Assembly (NCBI RefSeq): GCF_900113875.1
Contig: NZ_FORA01000009.1
Coordinates: 1-50,639, forward strand
Reading direction: 5' to 3'
Length of the DNA stretch: 50,639 nucleotides
DNA from: Jannaschia pohangensis
GTDB taxonomy: Bacteria; Pseudomonadota; Alphaproteobacteria; Rhodobacterales; Rhodobacteraceae
Both the position numbers and the translations under genes were made by a program. Under the pieces are notes generated by a model that saw only the letters and a list, made by a program, of their open reading frames with translations, did not search any database and had not been told where the DNA came from. Of the stretch, positions 43,425 to 50,111 are shown piece by piece. Within the stretch, counting starts at the first letter, position 1. Every line of letters begins with the position of its first letter.

Positions 43425-44523
43425 ACCGCCCCAACTCGGTGAAGAAGGCCTCGATCGCGCGTTCCAGCTTGTCACGGTCAACCGCCGCGAAATCCATGTC
43501 GGCCCGCATCTCCATCTTGCCGTCCGTCGCGGTGCAGCGCACCCCCGGCCCCACCGGCACCGACAGACCCACCCTGCCCCGCCGCGCCGCCTTGGGCGCG
43601 CCCCGCGTCTTGGCGGGCAGCGGCGCGCTTTCCCGCTCCAGCGCACGACGCAGGATCGCCACCTCCTCCTCCGCGGTCCGGTCCGGCGCCTCGCGCAGCG
43701 CCCCGATGATCCGCTTGAGCGCCTCGGGCGCGCCCTCGATCCGGTCGGCCAGTTTCAGGCCAAGCGACCGGGGCAAGGCGGGCGCATGGCTCAAGTGCTT
43801 GTCCATCAGCCGCAGGACCAGGGCGAAGCGCCGGATATAGCTCCGCTTCTGCGGCCCCACGGAGGCATAGAGCCGGTTCACCGCCTCATCCACGTCGCTG
43901 CACCCCTCCACCCGCTCATCGGCATAGGCCAGCGCCAGAGCCGCCATCTCGGCGAACGACACGCCCTTGCGGATCAGGTTTTCATCCACCATCCGCCGAT
44001 AGAGCGCGGCCGCGCCCTGCCCCGCCGCGACCATGCCGGCGGGAATCCTGTCCCACTTGGGGTTGCCGGTTTCCTGCGACAGCTCTCGATAGGCCGACAG
44101 CCGCCGCAATCCCTCGACCAGTTCATAACGACCCCCAGCAACGGACTCGACCCGGATCGGGTTCGACAGCCCGACCTCGCGCAGCGACGCCTTCAGCTCT
44201 GCCAATTCCAGGTCGCCCGACCGCGCCCGGTCACGCGTCAGCTTGTGCGTATCGATCAGGTCGATGGGCACCAGGTCGGTGATCAGCCCCTCGCCCTTCA
44301 GCCGCACGAACTCATGGGCCAGCGCGTCGTTCTCGGCCCGGATATCCGCTTCAATGGCCTTACGATAGCGCAGCGCGTCGCCCGTCTCGCCGATCGCCGT
44401 GGCCATCGGTCCGCGCCTGCGACCGGGTGTGGCAGACTTCGTTTCGATCTCAGGGGGAAGGTCCGCGACCTCGGGCGTCTCCTCGGGGACGTCGATGTCG
44501 AACATACGGCGTTTGCGGCTCAT
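43423..44523 (-). CDS. parB: ParB-type partition protein
   Basis: Plasmid centromere-binding partition protein, 366 aa. Seen: an N-terminal ParA-interacting region after KRRMFDIDVP, a ParB/Srx-like N-domain DLVPIDLIDTHKLTRDRA with ELKASLREVGLSNPIRV and the box EGLRRLSAYREL (GERR-like arginine patch), then a helix-turn-helix region around KGVSFAEMAALALAYADER. It likely binds the three palindromes described here. The ATG at 44523 overlaps the parA stop (ATGA). Confidence 0.88.
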   Translation of the reverse strand: MSRKRRMFDIDVPEETPEVADLPPEIETKSATPGRRRGPMATAIGETGDALRYRKAIEADIRAENDALAHEFVRLKGEGLITDLVPIDLIDTHKLTRDRARSGDLELAELKASLREVGLSNPIRVESVAGGRYELVEGLRRLSAYRELSQETGNPKWDRIPAGMVAAGQGAAALYRRMVDENLIRKGVSFAEMAALALAYADERVEGCSDVDEAVNRLYASVGPQKRSYIRRFALVLRLMDKHLSHAPALPRSLGLKLADRIEGAPEALKRIIGALREAPDRTAEEEVAILRRALERESAPLPAKTRGAPKAARRGRVGLSVPVGPGVRCTATDGKMEMRADMDFAAVDRDKLERAIEAFFTELGR

Positions 44524-45824
44524 TGCTCTTCCTCCAACTGCTTCCAGGCGGTCAGGACGTGACCGATGAATTCGCCATAGGCGGCATCGAAGGTCGACCG
44601 CGCCCGCCGCCACGTCTCCCGCGTCATGTCCCGGTAATCGATCTCATAGACCGACGACAGGAACCGCCCCGATTGCTCGACCGCGCGGGTGTGTTCGATG
44701 GGGTGCACCGTCATCCGCTCCCCGAACACTTTCCCGAAGGCATCTTTCATCGCGCGGTGCAGATCGTTCCCCGGCTCGTACCGCGTCAACAAAAACCGGA
44801 CATCCAGAAACGCCTTCTTCGATTTCCCCGCGGGGAAATCCGTCCCCGCGTCGAAACCGTGGAGGTCGGCGAGGGCTTCGGAGAGTTGGCCGATGAAGGA
44901 CGTCGTACTGTCGTACTCCCAATAGCCGGGACCGGAGGGGATATAGAGGATGTCGGCCGCAAAGACCGCATTCATCGACTGATAGCCGATGGCGGGCGGG
45001 CAGTCGAAAATCACGATGTCATAGGCGTCTGGCGGCAGGGCGTCGAGCCAGCGTTGGACGGCGGCAAAGAACGACCAGTCGGGGTTGACGTGCCGGTACT
45101 GGGCGCTCGCGAATTCCACGAAAGCCGCGTTGGCGCAGCTTGGCACGATGTCGATCGTTGACCAGCAGGTCGGGCGGATGAAGTCGCTGGCGCGCAGATC
45201 ACTCAGACCCGTATCGGCAATCGACGCGGGCACGCGCCGTTGGGGCAGGGCGCGGCCACTTTCGGCACCTTGCGCAGCGCGATTCATCCGCTCCGTCTCG
45301 CGCATCAGGTCGCGGGCCATGATGCCCCAGACGGTGTGATCCTCGGACACGTCGTTGAGCCCCATGGAATGGCTGAGCGTGGCCTGCGGGTCGAAGTCGA
45401 TGGCCAGCACCCGGTAACCATCCAGCGCCGCCGCATGGGCCAGATGCAGCGCAGTCGTCGATTTGCCGGCACCACCCTTGAAGTTCGCCACGGCACAGCG
45501 GATCGCACGCCGGTTGGCGGGCCGTTCGGGCATCAGCGAGCGCCGGTTAACCCGCATCCGGCGGCGCAGTTCGTTCACCTCGTCGAGCGAGAACCAGCGT
45601 TGCCGCCCGTCCGGCTCCACTTCGCCCGACGGCAGGCTCGGATCGGCGGCAAGGCGACCGCGAAAGGTGTTCTGATTCACCCGGAAAATCAGCTCCGCCA
45701 CTTCCCAGGACGAAAAGCGCCGCAAGGTCTTTTCATGCCCGGGCGAAAAGGTCTGCTTGCGGATCCAGCCCTGCATTCGGAGCGACGCGTCGCGCAGCGC
45801 CTCCAGGTCGGTATGGTCATACAT
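44520..45824 (-). CDS. parA: ParA-type partition ATPase with N-terminal HTH
   Basis: Type Ia ParA, 434 aa. N-terminal winged/MerR-like DNA-binding part (FSSWEVAELIFRVNQNTFRGRL ... WFSLDEVNELRRRM), then the deviant Walker A FKGGAGKSTT (115-124), IDFDPQATLSHSMGL, and IFDCPPAIGY as Walker B. Large ParAs of this kind also repress their own operon. A TTG at 45836 was rejected for the ATG at 45824. The coding stretch for DFPAGKS is made by the parS-like palindrome at 44821-44840. Confidence 0.92.
   Translation of the reverse strand: MYDHTDLEALRDASLRMQGWIRKQTFSPGHEKTLRRFSSWEVAELIFRVNQNTFRGRLAADPSLPSGEVEPDGRQRWFSLDEVNELRRRMRVNRRSLMPERPANRRAIRCAVANFKGGAGKSTTALHLAHAAALDGYRVLAIDFDPQATLSHSMGLNDVSEDHTVWGIMARDLMRETERMNRAAQGAESGRALPQRRVPASIADTGLSDLRASDFIRPTCWSTIDIVPSCANAAFVEFASAQYRHVNPDWSFFAAVQRWLDALPPDAYDIVIFDCPPAIGYQSMNAVFAADILYIPSGPGYWEYDSTTSFIGQLSEALADLHGFDAGTDFPAGKSKKAFLDVRFLLTRYEPGNDLHRAMKDAFGKVFGERMTVHPIEHTRAVEQSGRFLSSVYEIDYRDMTRETWRRARSTFDAAYGEFIGHVLTAWKQLEEEQ
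44821..44840. repeat. parS-like palindrome, copy 2 (inside parA)
   Basis: The same 20-bp palindrome GATTTCCCCGCGGGGAAATC, embedded in parA where it is read as part of the codons for DFPAGKS. A full-length identical copy inside a coding region argues that the DNA site itself is selected. Confidence 0.75.
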
Positions 45825-45915
45825 CTGCCGCCTCAACGTTATTATGTTCTGAATTCCGAAATACGCCGAATTTGACTTTCACGCAATCCTCCGGACATGA
45901 TAGGGTCAGATCCCA

Positions 45916-45931
45916 TTTCCCCGCGGGGAAA
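45916..45931. repeat. parS-like palindrome core, copy 3 (upstream of parA)
   Basis: TTTCCCCGCGGGGAAA, the 16-bp core of the 20-bp palindromes in parA and at the parB stop, flanked by outer GGGTC and GACCC arms. It lies about 90 bp upstream of the parA ATG, where a ParB or ParA operator would be expected. Confidence 0.72.
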
Positions 45932-46007
45932 GACCCTTGAAGACGCTTCAACAGGGCCTTGACCGATTCGCAGGACTGAGACTGAAACTGGCGCGGCAGC
46001 ACTCGAT

Positions 46008-46054
46008 CTTGAGGGGACATCAGGAGGCTTCCCCCACAGCTTGAGGGGACATCA
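46008..46054. repeat. Iteron-like direct repeats
   Basis: Two copies of CTTGAGGGGACATCA begin at 46008 and 46040, 32 bp apart (about three helical turns). The second copy extends into GCTTGA-N7-TCAAGC, an inverted repeat at 46039-46057. Candidate replicase-binding sites. Confidence 0.6.
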
Positions 46055-46124
46055 AGCGCGAATGGGGTGACAACCTGAGCGTCCCCCTATACCAACCGCA
46101 TACCGGATTCTTTTTTGCAGTTGG

Positions 46125-46182
46125 CTTCGATTATTCGAAGTCTGGCGAATCTCTTGACACATCGACCCGTCTCAACGCTAAT
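46125..46182 (+). promoter_or_regulatory. rep promoter with adjacent inverted repeat
   Basis: TTGACA (46154-46159), 17-bp spacer, GCTAAT (46177-46182) is a good sigma70-like promoter 38 bp ahead of the rep ATG. The inverted repeat CTTCGA-TTAT-TCGAAG (46125-46140) sits just upstream of the -35 and may be an operator for copy-number control. Confidence 0.6.
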
Positions 46183-46220
46183 CCGACAAGATCGACGAAG
46201 AGCGATGGATTTCGGCGCAA

Positions 46221-46964
46221 ATGCTGAAAGAGGCGAGAGACAGTGATGACCAGACACCCCGATGGACCAGGGTCGATGTCATGATCCGGCGTGACGCACG
46301 ACCGGTGACCGGCGTCCATGCTCCGGCGTTCAAATACGACCTGCTGACGGCGCTTGGCACCTATGCCTGCACTGGCGACAAGCATCGCACCCGACTCGTG
46401 ATCCGGTTCATCACCCTTGTAACCGCGCGCTATGACTGGCGGGCCGATACGCTGACCACGGGCCAGCGCGAGATCGCGCGAATGTGGTCGGTGGATGAGC
46501 GGACGGTAAAACGTGAGATGGCCAGGCTGCGTGAGATGGGGTGGCTTGTGATGAAACGGCCGGCGGCGCGGGGGCGGGTGGCGTGTTACGGTCTGGGCTT
46601 GCAGACCCTGCTGGCCGATACACGGGACGTCTGGGCGCTGGTCGGGCCTGATTTCGAGGCTCGAATGGCGGGCCCGGACCTGATCGCGACCTCGGACAAG
46701 GTGATCGCCTTTCCGCGCGTGGTGTCGGAAGGGGCAAGCCCCTGGGATGACCTCTGTGCCCGCTGGCACGGTGTGGATCCCGCGACGCATCTGGCCTGGA
46801 TCGCGCCGCTGAGCTTCGACGGGTTTGACGACGGCGTCCTGAGCCTGCGCGCGCCGACGGGGTTTCACGCGAGCTTCGTGCGCACACACCATCTGGGCGA
46901 CTTGATGGCCCATGGGCGGAGGGTCATGCCCGGCCTCACCGAAGTGCGGATTTCACCGCGTTAG
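46221..46964 (+). CDS. DnaA-like plasmid replicase
   Basis: 247-aa replication initiator. A winged helix-turn-helix region TLTTGQREIARMWSVDERTVKREMARLREMGWLV (about 78-110) is followed, near the C-terminus, by WDDLCARWHGVDPATHLAWIAPLSFDGFDDGVLSLRAPTGFHASFVRTHH (about 175-224), which resembles the N-terminal domain of DnaA. This fits the DnaA-like replicases known from Rhodobacterales plasmids, including the divergent parAB. The stop overlaps the kinase stop on the other strand by 4 nt. No RepC or RepB gene is present. Family assignment is by recognition; the compatibility subgroup cannot be decided by eye. Confidence 0.8.
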   Translation: MLKEARDSDDQTPRWTRVDVMIRRDARPVTGVHAPAFKYDLLTALGTYACTGDKHRTRLVIRFITLVTARYDWRADTLTTGQREIARMWSVDERTVKREMARLREMGWLVMKRPAARGRVACYGLGLQTLLADTRDVWALVGPDFEARMAGPDLIATSDKVIAFPRVVSEGASPWDDLCARWHGVDPATHLAWIAPLSFDGFDDGVLSLRAPTGFHASFVRTHHLGDLMAHGRRVMPGLTEVRISPR

Positions 46965-47923
46965 AGACTGTTTTGCCGAAAGACGATGCGGAAAGCCGTG
47001 CCCGTGGGCGAGGGGGCCAGCGTGATGGTTCCACCATTCGCCTGAAGCAGGGCCGAGGTGATGGCGAGGCCCATGCCGGTGCCCCCGGACTCGCGTCTGG
47101 TGGTGAAGAAGGGGTTGAAGATACGAGCGCGGTTGCCGTCGGAAATGCCGCTGCCGTCATCCTGTACCGTGATTTCGACGCCTCCGTCCCGGCGCGTGGC
47201 GCGGATCGCCACTTCGGAGGCGCCATGGCGTGCGGCATTGTCGATCAGATGGTCGAGGACGGCCTGCAAACCGTCTCTGGCCAAGGGGATCTGTACATCC
47301 TTGCCGTCGATTTGCAAGGAAGGTGGGCCCTTTAGTGCAAGGTCGGACAGGCGGGTTTCGCCCCGGTGATCGGCCTCGCGCGCAGCCGTCACCCGGGCGA
47401 GGGCGGCCAGCTGCGCCTCGATCCGCAGGGTGGCGGTGCCGATCTGGTCCAGAAGGGTGCGGTCATCGGGGGACAGGCCACTGTCCGACAGCAGTTCCGA
47501 GGCGGCACGAATGGCGGCGACGGGGCCCTTCACCTCGTGCGTGACGTGATCGGCAAAGCTGCGGACCGAGGATTCGCGTGCCTGAAGCACCTGCGCCATG
47601 GCCATGACGTTGGTGCCCATCTCGTGCAGTTCCGGCGTGCCGTAGTGGCCCGGGGCCGGGGGCGCGGTGCCGGGCCGGACGCGCACCTGAGCGGCATAGG
47701 CGGACAGATCGCGCACCGGGCGCAGAAGCAGGCGGAGCATGAGCCACCAGGGGATCAGCGTCAGTGCGGCAATGGCGAGGGCGAGGCTGATCGCGGCCTG
47801 GCGAAAGCCGACGACGGGGCCCAGATAGCGCAGCGCGATGAGCCCCAGAAGCGACAGCACGAGTGTGCCCAGAAGCGCGCCGCCGAGGACAAGGGCCAGG
47901 GGCGGACGCCAGCGACGGCTCAT
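46961..47923 (-). CDS. Sensor histidine kinase
   Basis: 320-aa kinase with two N-terminal membrane helices (about 10-32 and 44-66) joined by only some ten residues, so almost no periplasmic sensor domain. HAMP-like linker, then the H-box FADHVTHEVKGPVAAI (phospho-acceptor His129), N-box DHLIDNAARHG, G1 DDGSGI and G2 GTGMGLAI. Third gene of an operon DUF4173-like / regulator / kinase, coupled to the regulator by ATGA. The signal is unknown; a membrane-internal signal or the DUF4173-like protein itself is plausible. Confidence 0.88.
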   Translation of the reverse strand: MSRRWRPPLALVLGGALLGTLVLSLLGLIALRYLGPVVGFRQAAISLALAIAALTLIPWWLMLRLLLRPVRDLSAYAAQVRVRPGTAPPAPGHYGTPELHEMGTNVMAMAQVLQARESSVRSFADHVTHEVKGPVAAIRAASELLSDSGLSPDDRTLLDQIGTATLRIEAQLAALARVTAAREADHRGETRLSDLALKGPPSLQIDGKDVQIPLARDGLQAVLDHLIDNAARHGASEVAIRATRRDGGVEITVQDDGSGISDGNRARIFNPFFTTRRESGGTGMGLAITSALLQANGGTITLAPSPTGTAFRIVFRQNSL

Positions 47924-48597
47924 GCTGAGAGGCCCACGCCGACCCCATGGACCGAGCGCAAGGCATCGGGTGCGCCAGCCTCGGCCAGTTTGCGGCGCAA
48001 GTTGCGCAGATGGCTGTCGAGGGTGCGATCGGAGACGCCGCTGCCCAGGCCCCAGATACGGTCGACCAGTGTCGGCCGGGCGATGAGCTGCCCCGGGCTG
48101 GCCATGAGATGCGTCAGGATCTGGCGTTCGGTGCCGGTCAGGTCGACCTCGGTCCCTGCGACCGACAGGCGATGCGCGGCGGGGTCAAGCTCCAGCAGGC
48201 CATGGCGCAGAAGCGGCGCGGCGCGCCCGGTGCTGCGCTTGAGAATGGCACGGATGCGGGCGACCAGTTCGCGCGGGCTGAAGGGTTTGGTGACATAGTC
48301 GTCGGCGCCGAGTTCGAGGCCCAGAATGCGGTCGATTTCGTCATCCTGCGCGGTCAGGAACAGGATGGGCACGTCCGATCTGGCACGCAGGCGTTTGCAG
48401 GTCTCGAAGCCGTCCATCTCGGGCAGGCCCACGTCGAGGACGATCAGGTCGGGACGCTCCCGCGCTGCATGGGTCAAAGCCTGCGCCCCGTCGGCGGCGG
48501 TGATCGTGGCGAACCCGGCCCGTGTCAGGGCAAGGGAGACGAGATCGCGCAGCTGCGGGTCATCGTCGGTCACGAGGATCTTCTGGGGCGTGGTCAT
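47920..48597 (-). CDS. OmpR/PhoB-type response regulator
   Basis: 225 aa: receiver domain with the acidic pocket TDDD, phospho-acceptor Asp55 in LIVLDVGLPEMDG, and Lys in DDYVTKPFSPRELVAR; then a winged-helix DNA-binding domain with LTGTERQILTHLMASPGQLIAR and SDRTLDSHLRNLRRKL. ATGA overlaps on both sides. It probably binds the four 11-bp-spaced GTGCA repeats upstream of this operon, since OmpR-family regulators recognise such direct repeats. Confidence 0.9.
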   Translation of the reverse strand: MTTPQKILVTDDDPQLRDLVSLALTRAGFATITAADGAQALTHAARERPDLIVLDVGLPEMDGFETCKRLRARSDVPILFLTAQDDEIDRILGLELGADDYVTKPFSPRELVARIRAILKRSTGRAAPLLRHGLLELDPAAHRLSVAGTEVDLTGTERQILTHLMASPGQLIARPTLVDRIWGLGSGVSDRTLDSHLRNLRRKLAEAGAPDALRSVHGVGVGLSA

Positions 48598-50021
48598 CGG
48601 CGGACACCTTGCGTTGCCGGTGCGGTATAGCGCGATGCGCGCCAGTCGCGGAAGGTCCAGTCGCGCCAGCCGTCGATGGTCAGGTCATGGGAGCAGCCGG
48701 TGATGGGGCCGGTGTTGGCGGGAAGGGTGCAGAGATAGCGCCAGTCGGGTTCGTCCAGGGCGACGTTGTGGCGGGCGATGATCGCGCCGAAGTTCACGAA
48801 ACAGGCGGTATAGAGCGTGACGAGGCCAAGGAGCGTGCAGCGGACCATCAGCCAGGCGGTGGTGTGGTTGCGCAGCAGGCCCCAGGCGGTCAGGACAAGA
48901 CCCGCCGCGACGACGCCCATCCAGACGGCGGCATGGATGCGCAGGTAGGTCAGGCCGAGTTCGCCCACGTAGATGTCGAGCCGCGCCACGGCGGAGGCGG
49001 TGGCCAGCAGGTTCTGCGCCAGCCACAGCAGGACGAGCGCGCGCAGGATCGGGTGACCGGCGACGAAGGGCCGGGCGGCGGCGGCGAAGACCCCGGCCAG
49101 CAGGGCGGTCGCGAGCAGGGGATAGGCCCCCCGGTGGGCGTATTCCGCAAGGCTGATCCCCGAGGGCAGGTCCGCGCCGGACCACAGATAGGCGATGTCG
49201 AGGCCGCTCTGCACGGCGATCATGGCGTTGAAGACGACCAGCGCGCGGGCCACGGCGGGCCCGTTCAGAAAGGCGGGCGTGCGCCAGTCGAGGGGTCGGT
49301 CGACGACGGCGGGTGTGGGTTGCAGGAACGGCCAGACGATCAGCGCGAGACCGCTCCAGAACATCAGGCGCGCGGGGGAGGGGCCGTCGGGCAGGCTGAG
49401 CAGGCCATCGAAGACCGGGTTCGATTCGAGCAGAAGCGCCGCCAGCACGAGCGCGCCGCCAAGGGGAAGCGCCCAACCGGTCGCGAGGTGGGTCAGTCGG
49501 CTGCGATCGACGGTGGGTTTGCGCAGGTCCCGCGCGGCGTCCAAGCCGTCGATGGGCAGGCGGTAAAGGATCGACAGGAGCCGTCTGGCGACGCTGCGCG
49601 CCAGGGTCATGGGGCCAGAGGGGCCGTCCAGCAAGGTGATCGACAGGGCCAGGCCCGCCAGCAGGATCGCGACGGACAGGGTCTGAACTGTCTCTATCAC
49701 GGGCAGAATGGCGAAGAGGAGGGTGAGGAGGGGCAGGGCAAGGCCCGCCGTGGCTCCGATCGTCACGATGGCTGCGGCGAAGACCGCGACGGCGAAGAGG
49801 GCGAGGGACAGGCCGGGGGCCGCGTCCCAGAACAGAAGGTCTCCAAGGGCGATCAGGGCCAGCAGAAGGGCCGCGCCCTCGACCCCGCGCCGACCTGTGG
49901 TGCCGGGGGTGACAGGGCCGGTCGGGGGCGGAGGAGGGGCGGCTTCGCCCGCCTGGGTCATCCACCACCCGTCTTGCGCCAACCTGCGGGGAAGGCCCCG
50001 GATCAAGAGATGCTCGGCCAT
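48594..50021 (-). CDS. Polytopic membrane protein, DUF4173-like
   Basis: 475-aa integral membrane protein with about 12 hydrophobic segments, a Pro-rich cytoplasmic N-terminus (GEAAPPPPPTGP), and a C-terminal soluble tail. Seen: ISLAEYAHRGAYPLLATALLAG, LTYLRIHAAVWMGVVAAG and YTACFVNFGAIIARHNV, which fit the DUF4173/DUF4153-type family. Function unknown. Start ATG at 50021 after AAAGGACG. First gene of a three-gene operon with a response regulator and histidine kinase, suggesting a membrane signalling unit. Nothing in it points directly to photosynthesis. Confidence 0.75.
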   Translation of the reverse strand: MAEHLLIRGLPRRLAQDGWWMTQAGEAAPPPPPTGPVTPGTTGRRGVEGAALLLALIALGDLLFWDAAPGLSLALFAVAVFAAAIVTIGATAGLALPLLTLLFAILPVIETVQTLSVAILLAGLALSITLLDGPSGPMTLARSVARRLLSILYRLPIDGLDAARDLRKPTVDRSRLTHLATGWALPLGGALVLAALLLESNPVFDGLLSLPDGPSPARLMFWSGLALIVWPFLQPTPAVVDRPLDWRTPAFLNGPAVARALVVFNAMIAVQSGLDIAYLWSGADLPSGISLAEYAHRGAYPLLATALLAGVFAAAARPFVAGHPILRALVLLWLAQNLLATASAVARLDIYVGELGLTYLRIHAAVWMGVVAAGLVLTAWGLLRNHTTAWLMVRCTLLGLVTLYTACFVNFGAIIARHNVALDEPDWRYLCTLPANTGPITGCSHDLTIDGWRDWTFRDWRASRYTAPATQGVRR

Positions 50022-50071
50022 GCTGCGTCCTTTCTGCGACGACGTTTCCCGCAGGATGTCGCCCGGCCCGG

Positions 50072-50109
50072 GTGCAGGCGCAGTGCATCGGTCGTGCAGG
50101 GGTCGTGCA
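50072..50109 (-). promoter_or_regulatory. Four GTGCA repeats at 11-bp period (regulator operator)
   Basis: GTGCA (TGCAC on the coding strand of the operon) occurs at 50072, 50083, 50094 and 50105, each exactly 11 bp apart. This is the classical geometry of binding sites for OmpR/PhoB-type regulators. The array lies in the 90-bp gap between bchO and the ATG of the membrane-protein gene, about 50-88 bp upstream. Autoregulation by the operon's own regulator is inferred. Confidence 0.75.
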
Positions 50110-50111
50110 GA

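Larger units (their letters stand above)
45825..46220. other. Origin region between parA and rep (396 bp, no gene)
   Basis: The longest gene-free stretch of the replicon and visibly less GC-rich. It holds, in order: the third palindrome core (45916-45931), two 15-bp direct repeats CTTGAGGGGACATCA (46008-46022 and 46040-46054), an inverted repeat CTTCGA-TTAT-TCGAAG (46125-46140), and a sigma70-like promoter for rep. This is the expected layout of a plasmid origin with replicase and partition genes divergent. Origin function is inferred. Confidence 0.7.

Noticed and set aside
45825-45836. TTG at 45836 as parA start
   Set aside because: An ATG at 45824 gives the natural start and the extra four codons show no conservation signal.
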